This document shows positions 21,552 through 28,973 of a DNA stretch of 32,035 nt, one piece after another. Where the stretch lies: positions 1-32,035 of the forward strand of contig JAABSA010000041.1 of the NCBI GenBank assembly GCA_011390635.1, in the 5' to 3' direction. The stretch is from Desulfotignum sp. (GTDB taxonomy: Bacteria; Desulfobacterota; Desulfobacteria; Desulfobacterales; Desulfobacteraceae). The translations under genes and the position numbers were made by a program. The notes under the pieces were generated by a model. The model saw only the letters and a program-made list of their open reading frames with translations, was not told the origin of the DNA and ran no database searches. Position 1 is the stretch's first letter. Every line of letters starts with the position of its first letter.

Positions 21552-21958
21552 TGCTGGACACAAATGTTTTTATTCATTCTGAACGATCGAAATCTCCGAT
21601 AGATTTTTCACCCTGGGAAAAATATGGCGATGTATATATCAGCGCAGTTACTGTTTCTGAATTATTGGTTGGTGTTCATTATGCTGATAATGAGTCAAGA
21701 AAGGCACGTCGTTCCGCTTTTGTGGAATCCATATTAAGTAAAGTTCCTGTGTTGGATTTTAATACTGAAGTAGCCAGAGTACATGCTGGTTTATTTACGT
21801 CACTTTCCAGGCAGGGTATGATGATAGGGGCACATGACCTGATTATTTCAGCAACAGCCTTAGTCCATAACTGTGCAGTGCTGACAGAAAATAAAAACGA
21901 ATTCGAAAGAGTTCCTGGACTTGAAACCATTTTATTCCTTAAAACGAGGAGTGAGTGA
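21542..21958 (+). CDS. vapC: VapC-type PIN-domain ribonuclease toxin
   Basis: A 138-residue PIN domain. The acidic metal-binding residues are visible: D6 in LMLDTNVFI, E40 in AVTVSELLVG and D99 in GAHDLIISATAL, with a polar C-terminal LTENKNEFERVPGL near 115-127. Family members cut tRNA or rRNA when their antitoxin is degraded. The gene overlaps its antitoxin and ends 20 bp from the convergent SDR gene. This pair lies between the regulon half and the lipid cluster of the window and looks more A/T rich than either, as is common for transferred modules. Confidence 0.9.
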   Translation: MGLMLDTNVFIHSERSKSPIDFSPWEKYGDVYISAVTVSELLVGVHYADNESRKARRSAFVESILSKVPVLDFNTEVARVHAGLFTSLSRQGMMIGAHDLIISATALVHNCAVLTENKNEFERVPGLETILFLKTRSE

Positions 21959-21978
21959 TGAAAACCGGGCGAATCTGT

Positions 21979-22812
21979 CTACCGAAGCTTATAATACGAC
22001 ATGATGATCCGGTCAAACCATCGGTTGGGCAGTATTTTTTTCAAAATTATGGATAATTTCTGATCAGGTGCACCTACTGCATAACGCAACCGGGGGTTGG
22101 GTGTATTGATAATCCTTTCAATGAGATATGCAATTTTCAACGGCGGCTGACCGTTTTGTTCATCGTGCGCAATAACATTCATTGTCTGCTGGAAATTATC
22201 TGCATTATGTTTTGCTTTAATGTTTTGCCGGTTTGCGGCAAATTCGGTTTTAAAGTCCCCGGGCTCGATCAGGACCACTTTAATGGCTGACAGGGATAAC
22301 TCTTTATATAAGGCCTCTGAGAGTCCTTCCACAGCAAATTTGGACGCAGAATATATCCCCTGGCAGGGAAGTCCGATGATGCCCCCAATGGAGCTCATGT
22401 TGATGATAAGTCCTTCGGACTGCTGTCTCATAACCGGCAGCACTTCCTGCAATACGCGATAGATGCCGAAAAAATTGGTATCAAACAGTGCTTGGGCCAT
22501 TTCTGTCGGTGTATCTTCAACAGTACCGCCAATACCAAACCCCGCATTGTTTACAAGAATATCGATATGCCCTTCTTTTTTGACAATATGTGCAATGGCA
22601 TCTTTCACAGAAGTGGTATCCCGTACATCCATGGTTATCATGAAACAATTTTTTGTTCCCGGACAGGATCCGGGCCTGCGGGATGTGCCATACACCTGAT
22701 ATCCCTTTGTGGCCAGATACGCTGCCGTACATTTGCCAATGCCGGAAGAGGCGCCTGTAATCAATACGGTCTTTGATGACGCTTGCTTTGGTTTCACCGT
22801 CTTTCCTTTCAA
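21979..22812 (-). CDS. Short-chain dehydrogenase/reductase (possible 3-ketosphinganine-type reductase)
   Basis: A 277-residue classical SDR with TGASSGIG (19-26) for the nucleotide, NNAG (88-91), serine 140/141 and the Y154-x3-K158 catalytic pair in YSASKFA. The R45-R46 after the second strand suggests NADPH. It overlaps the upstream alpha-oxoamine synthase by four bases and is the last gene of the minus-strand cluster. In sphingolipid synthesis the product of serine palmitoyltransferase is a ketone that an SDR reduces; position and type here fit such a step. SDR sequences are poor guides to substrate, so that role rests on context only. Confidence 0.85.
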   Translation of the reverse strand: MKGKTVKPKQASSKTVLITGASSGIGKCTAAYLATKGYQVYGTSRRPGSCPGTKNCFMITMDVRDTTSVKDAIAHIVKKEGHIDILVNNAGFGIGGTVEDTPTEMAQALFDTNFFGIYRVLQEVLPVMRQQSEGLIINMSSIGGIIGLPCQGIYSASKFAVEGLSEALYKELSLSAIKVVLIEPGDFKTEFAANRQNIKAKHNADNFQQTMNVIAHDEQNGQPPLKIAYLIERIINTPNPRLRYAVGAPDQKLSIILKKILPNRWFDRIIMSYYKLR

Positions 22813-24065
22813 CGGATAATGCGGGCTTTTCTGCCGATTTTCTCAAACATATCCAGGCAGAATTCCAGTTGTCTGCGGGTGTGGGTTGCCATGCAGCTGG
22901 TACGCAGCAGGCCTCTGCCCTGGGGTACCGCCGGTGAAACAATGGGATTTGTGTAAACACCCGCACCCATAAGGTCTTTCCATACCTGGAAGGTCTTGAG
23001 ATCTTTACCGATAATAATGGGAATGATCGGGGTTACGCTTTCACCGATATCAAACCCCAAAGATTTTAGACCGGTGCGCATAAACCGGGCATGTGCTGTC
23101 ACCTGTTCGCGACGTTCCGGTTCTGCCTTGATGATTCCCAGGGCCGCCATGACAGACGCCACATTGGAAGGCGGCAGAGATGCCGTGAAGAGCATGCTGC
23201 GGGAACGATGTTTTAAATATTCGATAACCATTTTTTCGCCGGAAATAAATCCGCCGATGCACCCCAAAGATTTACTGAAGGTCCCCATAATCAGGTCCAA
23301 CTCTTTTGTGACGTTGAAATGTGCAGCAGTCCCATCGCCACGGGGACCTAAAATCCCAAGGGAATGGGCATCATCGACCATCAGGCGGGAAGGGTATTTT
23401 TTCGATAAGGCCGCCAGTTCATCCAGTCTGGCAATATCTCCTTCCATACTGAAGATGCCGTCAGTGACAATAAACCGGGGATATCCGGGGTCTGCAAAAG
23501 CGAGCTTTTCTTCCAAATCCTGCATGTCATTGTGTTTGTACTTGCATTTTCGTGCACCGGAAAATCGGATCCCGTCGACAATGGACGCATGATTATATTC
23601 ATCACTGAAAATCAAATCATCAGGACCGCAGATGGTGGAGATCGTTCCTAAATTTGTACCAAATCCGGTGGAAAACACAAGGGTGCTTTCCATGTGAACA
23701 AAATCCGCCAGCTGTTCTTCCAATTGATCATGCAGCAGCGTATTCCCGTTCAGCAAACGGCTGCCAGTCAATCCCGAGCCATATTCCCGCAGCGCTTTCA
23801 CACCCGCTTCAATCACTTTGGGATGATTGGTGAGTCCAAGATAATTATTAGACCCCAGCATGATTTTTTGTCGTCCGTCAATGGTAACTTCGGTGGCATT
23901 GGATTTTTCGATCTTTGGATAATACGGATAATATCCCCATGCCTTTAACAGATTTGACCGGGTATAGGCATATATTTTTGTATAGACATCCGGGTGCTTT
24001 CCAAAATATTCCATACGCTTGGCACGTAATTTTTGGGTGGCAATATCAATGAATTGATTTAACAT
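22809..24065 (-). CDS. Alpha-oxoamine synthase, serine palmitoyltransferase-like
   Basis: A 418-residue PLP enzyme of the family that includes serine palmitoyltransferase (SPT), BioF and Kbl. It condenses an amino acid with an acyl thioester and releases CO2. Evidence includes LGSNNYLGLTNHP, GSGLTGSRLLNG, DEYNHASIVDGIRFSG, VDDAHSLGILGPRGDGTAAHF, K265 in GTFSKSLGCIGGFI (Schiff-base lysine) and LRTSCMATHT near the end. The last two and the extended N-terminus (TRSNLLKAWGYYPYY) resemble bacterial SPT more than BioF or Kbl. No biotin genes are nearby. The ATG overlaps the upstream GT-B stop by seven bases. With the PKS and its PPTase in the same operon, the acyl donor is plausibly a carrier-bound polyketide chain; amino acid specificity is unknown. 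Confidence 0.87.
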   Translation of the reverse strand: MLNQFIDIATQKLRAKRMEYFGKHPDVYTKIYAYTRSNLLKAWGYYPYYPKIEKSNATEVTIDGRQKIMLGSNNYLGLTNHPKVIEAGVKALREYGSGLTGSRLLNGNTLLHDQLEEQLADFVHMESTLVFSTGFGTNLGTISTICGPDDLIFSDEYNHASIVDGIRFSGARKCKYKHNDMQDLEEKLAFADPGYPRFIVTDGIFSMEGDIARLDELAALSKKYPSRLMVDDAHSLGILGPRGDGTAAHFNVTKELDLIMGTFSKSLGCIGGFISGEKMVIEYLKHRSRSMLFTASLPPSNVASVMAALGIIKAEPERREQVTAHARFMRTGLKSLGFDIGESVTPIIPIIIGKDLKTFQVWKDLMGAGVYTNPIVSPAVPQGRGLLRTSCMATHTRRQLEFCLDMFEKIGRKARIIR

Positions 24066-25027
24066 GGGTCCTCACTTTCGAGAAGCCGGCGGCAGACACC
24101 AGCTATGTTCAGGGCTGCCGAACCGTTCTGTACAGGCGTCAATCGACGCATTTCTTCCATATTGAAGTCTGAATAAGTTTCCTTGCCCAGGGCAAGGCCC
24201 ACAAGGGCGGTCGAAGAAAACCGGGTAATCAGAACATCACAGTTTGCGATCATTTCTTCTGCATTGCCGCAGGAAAAAACCATGGCCCCGGGTGCATATT
24301 TGTTTATTTCCCGAGTGGCACGCCTGTGTTTTTCACCGGGGTGGAGCTTGAAGATAAGCTGCCGGGAACCTGCGATCTCAACAGCTTTTTGGATAAAGGC
24401 CCTGCGGTTTTCGAACTGGAGCGTTTCTCTCAGCGCAGATGTACAGGCCAGCACATAGCCCTTATAGGGAAAGGTGTTGCTGCTGTATTGCCGGCAATTG
24501 TCGAAATTGGGTATCCCCGTGACAACGATTTTTTCAGGCCGGGCCCCTTTTTTGATGAAAAAATCCCGATACCCGTCACTTGCAACACAGAATGCCCGGT
24601 ATGCATCACTGAGACCGGTCAATGCATTGCCTGCAAACCAGAGCGGAAGGAACCGGAACCGGCTGACCAGATGGCACATGAAAGTTTCCGGGTCTGTAAC
24701 CCCTTCCTGGACCAGCACCATCCGGTTGCCTCTGATATTCTTCTGCAGATACACATCCGAGCAGGTCACCACCAGGTCGTAGGGGCGGTTGCGCCCACTT
24801 TCGTCGATGGGAAGACCCTGGTTCCGGAGATAGTCCCTGCAGCGGTTTGACAGTTTGTTGCCTGCGACAGTGAATTCGATCATCCCGAGTTTTTTGAGAA
24901 ACGCATCAAATCCGTCGACATAGAAGGGAGAGAAGGCATGGTCATACGCGTCAAGGTGCCCTGCGATCTGATGCATCTGGGTGGTCTGGTTCATGGAGCC
25001 GCATATAAAGAATATCTTTTTTTTCAT
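24059..25027 (-). CDS. GT-B fold transferase, CDP-glycerol glycerophosphotransferase/capsule-synthesis-like
   Basis: A 322-residue protein with GT-B character: an N-terminal KKKIFFICGSMNQTTQMHQI, a central VVTGIPNFDN linker, and C-terminal FKLHPGEKHRRA and CDVLITRFSSTALVGLALGK, typical of enzymes of the CDP-glycerol/teichoic-acid and related glycosyltransferase groups. The start at 25027 is preferred because GGGAGG lies six bases before it; the frame continues upstream to 25096 into the preceding gene without family-like sequence. It probably adds a head group (sugar or phospho-polyol) to the lipid made by this cluster; the donor cannot be read from sequence. No membrane segment is present. 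Confidence 0.66.
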   Translation of the reverse strand: MKKKIFFICGSMNQTTQMHQIAGHLDAYDHAFSPFYVDGFDAFLKKLGMIEFTVAGNKLSNRCRDYLRNQGLPIDESGRNRPYDLVVTCSDVYLQKNIRGNRMVLVQEGVTDPETFMCHLVSRFRFLPLWFAGNALTGLSDAYRAFCVASDGYRDFFIKKGARPEKIVVTGIPNFDNCRQYSSNTFPYKGYVLACTSALRETLQFENRRAFIQKAVEIAGSRQLIFKLHPGEKHRRATREINKYAPGAMVFSCGNAEEMIANCDVLITRFSSTALVGLALGKETYSDFNMEEMRRLTPVQNGSAALNIAGVCRRLLESEDPC

Positions 25028-25040
25028 TTCATGCCTCCCA

Positions 25041-25985
25041 TTACCGCCGGTGTACCCAGTCACAGCTCTGACAGACCGGAAATCCGCTATAGTCAAGCTT
25101 GCCGAAGTTCTTTCGGATGTCGGACATTACCGGCCCGTTCCAGATTTCCATAACAGTCTGGGAGTTCAGATCTCCTGCGCCCTGAGCCCCATTGTAATCC
25201 ACACAACAGGTAACAGCCCTGCCGTCCCGGAGCACGGACATGGCCGACCAGGGATAAAAACAGACAGACGCTATTTTTCCTTTCACAGGGTTGTACTCCC
25301 TTCCGCCGCCGAAATTGTCCGGAGAGACGAAATTCAGGCGGTCGCCCATCTTCTGATCCAAAACAGAGCGCCACAGAAATGTAAATTCTTTTGTTCCGGC
25401 ACCATTGGTTTTTTGGGGCATGTATTGAAGGATCAGTTTCGGCCTCTTTTTTTTCATTTCCTTTCTTATTTTCACAAATCTCCTGATGTTGTCCAGCGCC
25501 ACCTTGAAATCAAGCCCCCTCATGGTGCGGCTGTAGGATTCATCATCCGTTCCGTAAAAGCTGATTTTCATCTCATCCAGTCCCGCACCAATGATTTTTC
25601 TGGCGGTCCCGGCAAATAATAACGATGCATTGGTAACCAGATAGGTATGCGTTATCCCGAAAGCTTTTGCGAGCCTGATCCGTTCCGGTAATGATTCATC
25701 CAGCAGCGGTTCTCCAAATCCGTGCAGATGCACAATCGGTTTTCGTTTTGCGCCGGACACCTCTCGTATGATTTTTTCAAATAATACAAATGTCATAACA
25801 CCGGGTTTCCGGGTCAGCTTCTCACGGGGGCACATTACACAGTGCGCATTGCAGCAGTTTGTGTTCTCGATCAGGATGACCGCAGGCAATGGAAAATGGT
25901 GGCGGTAATAGAGATGAAAGGGCAAAGGGGACCTGGCCAAAGACAACAGCCCCCGGGTGATCCTGTCCCGTGCATTGAATATCAT
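25041..25985 (-). CDS. Radical SAM protein with SPASM-type C-terminus
   Basis: A 314-residue enzyme. C45, C49 and C52 in CNAHCVMC bind the radical SAM 4Fe-4S cluster. GFGEPLLDE and LVTNASLL are typical barrel motifs for SAM binding. The C-terminal ~80 residues contain CFYPW, TCCVDYNG, GDLN and CQSCDW, the cysteine pattern of a SPASM auxiliary-cluster domain. Such proteins modify peptides, sugars or small substrates; no precursor peptide gene is seen nearby. It overlaps the permease gene by four bases, so it belongs to the lipid operon, where it might modify the amino head group or the chain. The family is certain, the substrate unknown. Confidence 0.88.
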   Translation of the reverse strand: MIFNARDRITRGLLSLARSPLPFHLYYRHHFPLPAVILIENTNCCNAHCVMCPREKLTRKPGVMTFVLFEKIIREVSGAKRKPIVHLHGFGEPLLDESLPERIRLAKAFGITHTYLVTNASLLFAGTARKIIGAGLDEMKISFYGTDDESYSRTMRGLDFKVALDNIRRFVKIRKEMKKKRPKLILQYMPQKTNGAGTKEFTFLWRSVLDQKMGDRLNFVSPDNFGGGREYNPVKGKIASVCFYPWSAMSVLRDGRAVTCCVDYNGAQGAGDLNSQTVMEIWNGPVMSDIRKNFGKLDYSGFPVCQSCDWVHRR

Positions 25986-27115
25986 GCGGTCTCTCCGCCT
26001 GATTTTGTTATCATGATGCCGAAAACGAACACAACGGCGGCAAAAGCGCCGATGATCAATGCGCTTTTCAGGGCAGCCGTGTGATCCACAGCAATCATGG
26101 CGGCCCTGAGTCCTTCGTTCACATAATACAGCGGCAGAATCCTGGCAAACGCCTGCAAAAATTCAGGCATCATCTCCACAGGAAAAAATGTTCCTGAGAG
26201 GAACATCATCGGAAACATCAGGGCATCGGCCGCGGCCGAGGCACTTTCAGCCTCCCTGGCCACGCGGGTGAGAATCATGCCGAGTCCGACAAATGCAAAT
26301 ACATCTAAGGCGACAAACACCACAAGCCAGGCATTGATCTCAAGACTGACCTTAAACACGGCATAGCTCACCAGCAGCATCACTGCGGTGGACACAACCG
26401 CAAGGATGAACTGGTACAGGATATTTGACAGGATCCAGTCAATCCGGGTGATGGGGGTGGTGGATAGCTTTCTGATGACGCCTTTTTGCAAAAGTTCGGC
26501 ATTGACATTCACGGTACCGAACAGGCTTGCCGTCATCACTGCCATGGCAATGATCCCGGGGACAAAGAATTCGATGAACCGGTATTTCTTTTTAAGTATG
26601 GATACGGGTTCCGATGCGATGAGCGGCGGTTTACCGGACATTTCCTGGTTTATTTTGGCCAGTACCATATCCAGCACCCCAATTTTGGTGGTAACCCCAA
26701 AGGAGCCGGGGTCGTATATTTTGGTGAGGGTGACGGGTGTTTCAAAGTTGTCGGCTGTCATCTTTTCAATGAGAGACATTTCAAAGTTTTTGGGAATAAT
26801 GACAATCAGGTTCAGCTTGTTGTCCCTGGCATATTGTTTGGCATCCGCCTCAGGGGAAACCTGTGTGATGTTGAATCTCCTGCTGAGCCCGATAGCTGCC
26901 ACGAGTTGTTCAGATGACGTTGTCTGGTCCAGATCCTGAATGCGCAACGCAAAAATTTCATTGTCTCTTTCCATGAAAATGGTACCGAATACGAGTATCA
27001 GGATGACCGGGAAGGCAATTCTGAAAAACACCACCGTTTTCTCCCGGTAGAAGCTCTTGATGCTCACAATGATATTTGCCCGAATGATATTGGCATGGAT
27101 GATGTGCAGGTTCAT
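25982..27115 (-). CDS. ABC-2 type transporter permease
   Basis: A 377-residue membrane protein. A first transmembrane helix (~29-49, FFRIAFPVILILVFGTIFM) is followed by a ~130-residue extracytoplasmic domain, then five hydrophobic helices, among them FFVPGIIAMAVMTASLFGTV and FVALDVFAFVGLGMIL. LMFPMMFLSGTFFPVEMMP is characteristic of ABC-2 exporters of the DrrB/YhhJ type. The start overlaps the ATPase stop by four bases. It would form the membrane half of an exporter for the product of the cluster. Confidence 0.9.
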   Translation of the reverse strand: MNLHIIHANIIRANIIVSIKSFYREKTVVFFRIAFPVILILVFGTIFMERDNEIFALRIQDLDQTTSSEQLVAAIGLSRRFNITQVSPEADAKQYARDNKLNLIVIIPKNFEMSLIEKMTADNFETPVTLTKIYDPGSFGVTTKIGVLDMVLAKINQEMSGKPPLIASEPVSILKKKYRFIEFFVPGIIAMAVMTASLFGTVNVNAELLQKGVIRKLSTTPITRIDWILSNILYQFILAVVSTAVMLLVSYAVFKVSLEINAWLVVFVALDVFAFVGLGMILTRVAREAESASAAADALMFPMMFLSGTFFPVEMMPEFLQAFARILPLYYVNEGLRAAMIAVDHTAALKSALIIGAFAAVVFVFGIMITKSGGETA

Positions 27116-28065
27116 TGTGCCGCCTCTATACCGGCAGACTTTTCCATGAGACTGTCATCGGTCAATTTGAGGAAGACCTCTTCCAGGTTGGGCTTGCGGA
27201 CGTTCAGACCGGTAAACGACGCCCCGCCTTCCCTGACGGCGTTGAGCATCCTGCGGACATCGTCTGCATGCGTCAGCCGGACCTTGATATCCCCGTGGCT
27301 GTCATAGCCCGGCGCAAATCCCATTTTTTTAACAATGTCAAACACCGTTTCATCCACAGACTTCAGCATGACGACCAGGTAATCGGCATTGTTTTCTATG
27401 AGTTCCCCGGGGGAGCCCATGGCGGAAATTTTTCCTTTTTTTACGATGGCAACCGTGTCTGCAAGAAGCTCTGCTTCCTCCATGTAGTGGGTGGTGAGGA
27501 ACAGGGTCTTCCCCTTTTTCTTAAGGTCCAGAAGAACTTCCCACATGGCGCGCCGGGCCAGGGGATCGAGCCCGGTTGTGGGCTCGTCCAGAAACACGAT
27601 TTCAGGGTCGTTCACCAGGGCAACCGCGATGCCGAGGCGCTGTTTCAACCCGCCGGAAAGATTCTTATATTGTACGGCTGCCTTGTCTTTCAGGTTCACA
27701 AGCGCCATCAGCCCCTGGATATCGGGTTTTCTGCGGCAAAAAAGCCGGGAGTAATACTGCAGGGTCTCTTTCACCGTTATCCGGTCAAAGGAACTGAATC
27801 CCTGGGGAAGGACCCCGATGCGGGGGATGATGTCATACTTTTTTTCGGTGACATCCATTCCAAGAAGAAAGACTTTTCCGGATGTGGGCTTTCGGATGGT
27901 ATTGAGGATCTCGACGGTCGTGGTCTTGCCTGCCCCGTTGGGGCCCAGCAGGGCAAACACCTCACCCCTTTCGACAGTAAACGATATGTTGTCAACCGCA
28001 GACAACCCCTTGTAACGCTTTGTCAGGTTATTGACTTCAATGGCATATTTACTGTTTTTGGTCAT
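27112..28065 (-). CDS. ABC-2 transporter ATP-binding protein
   Basis: A 317-residue ATPase of the DrrA/CcmA group: Walker A GPNGAGKTT (41-49), Q88, signature LSGGLKQR (136-143), Walker B IVFLDE (156-161) and the switch histidine in LTTHYMEE. About 80 extra C-terminal residues (from ~235) end in NLEEVFLKLTDDSL, as usual in this group. AGGAGAGG precedes the ATG. It pairs with the downstream permease; substrates of this group include antibiotics, polysaccharides and lipids. Confidence 0.93.
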   Translation of the reverse strand: MTKNSKYAIEVNNLTKRYKGLSAVDNISFTVERGEVFALLGPNGAGKTTTVEILNTIRKPTSGKVFLLGMDVTEKKYDIIPRIGVLPQGFSSFDRITVKETLQYYSRLFCRRKPDIQGLMALVNLKDKAAVQYKNLSGGLKQRLGIAVALVNDPEIVFLDEPTTGLDPLARRAMWEVLLDLKKKGKTLFLTTHYMEEAELLADTVAIVKKGKISAMGSPGELIENNADYLVVMLKSVDETVFDIVKKMGFAPGYDSHGDIKVRLTHADDVRRMLNAVREGGASFTGLNVRKPNLEEVFLKLTDDSLMEKSAGIEAAQ

Positions 28066-28076
28066 GCCTCTCCTGT

Positions 28077-28973
28077 TTACATCTTTGGGTATTGGAATTT
28101 CGGCAAACTTGTCCCTTCACCCTGGTAAGAAAGCCGATGCAACAGGGCAATGGAAAGCCACATTTTCCCGTGGCAGACCGAACGGACCCGTAAGGAGCAG
28201 CCCTGCGCCATGGGAAATCTTTTTACCGCCTTTTGCGATAACCCCACCAAAAAATCATATATGCTGTTTTCCTTTGCCCCTGTCCATGTGGCCCCGTCTG
28301 TTGACGGATAAACAGTCATCTGCAGCGGGTCCACAAGATGAAAGCCGCATCCCATGGCCTTAACAGCGGCTTCCTTGACAGACCAGAGCAAGGCTGCCGC
28401 CTTTTCCAAATCGTCGCCAGCCGGTTTCAAGGCATGCCGAAGTTCCCTGGGGTGAAAAACCCGGTAAAAAGGATATTTGCCCTGAAATTCATGGCTTTGT
28501 GCAACATCGATACCGATATCATGCGCATCTCCACAAAGCGCGGCCCAGAGGTTTTGGGAGCTTGCACAAAAAGAGATTGCCGGGCCGGTATGATCCCCCA
28601 GCAGGAGTTGCGGCCTGCCAAGAGTGCCCCGAATGACCCGAATGAACTGGTCGACCTGGACGGGGAAAGCATCCGGATTGTCATACAGCCTGTGCCTGCA
28701 AAAAGAATTTTTTTCAGCAAGAAGGTGATCCCACAGTATGGAAATCAAATGATGTTTTTGGCCCGGATCGTTCGTTTCGGGCCCTGCCGGCATTTGGCCC
28801 GCCATTGGTCTCCGGGGCAGCGATGCGTAGAAGACAGGACCTTTGTCATGAGAAAAATTCACTGTTAGAACGGCTGGTTTTTGACTGTCCTTTATCATAT
28901 CCGTTCCTGTCTTTTCCTGTCCTTTTTTGATCTCCAATTTTCCTGGCTCCTTCAGGATCAGTCTGAAATCCAT
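28077..28973 (-). CDS. 4'-phosphopantetheinyl transferase
   Basis: A 298-residue Sfp/AcpT-type enzyme that loads phosphopantetheine from CoA onto carrier proteins. GIDVA (D156, magnesium ligand) and WSVKEAAVKAMG (W197, K200, E201) are the two diagnostic motifs. The usual GIDxE glutamate is replaced by alanine. The N-terminal ~35 residues are unlike the family, so the true start may lie further in: a TTG at 28937 follows AAGGAG, and an ATG at 28898 is also in frame. The annotated ATG overlaps the last codons of the PKS gene (GAAATGGATTTCAGACTGA region). Its obvious client is the ACP of that PKS. Confidence 0.85.
   Translation of the reverse strand: MDFRLILKEPGKLEIKKGQEKTGTDMIKDSQKPAVLTVNFSHDKGPVFYASLPRRPMAGQMPAGPETNDPGQKHHLISILWDHLLAEKNSFCRHRLYDNPDAFPVQVDQFIRVIRGTLGRPQLLLGDHTGPAISFCASSQNLWAALCGDAHDIGIDVAQSHEFQGKYPFYRVFHPRELRHALKPAGDDLEKAAALLWSVKEAAVKAMGCGFHLVDPLQMTVYPSTDGATWTGAKENSIYDFLVGLSQKAVKRFPMAQGCSLRVRSVCHGKMWLSIALLHRLSYQGEGTSLPKFQYPKM

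Noticed and set aside
24059-25096. Longer form of the GT-B-like protein starting at 25096
   Set aside because: The extra 23 residues overlap the radical SAM gene and are not family-like; the ATG at 25027 has GGGAGG at the right distance.
27115-28128. 337-codon open frame on the plus strand
   Set aside because: It is antisense to the ABC ATPase, whose Walker and signature motifs are unmistakable.
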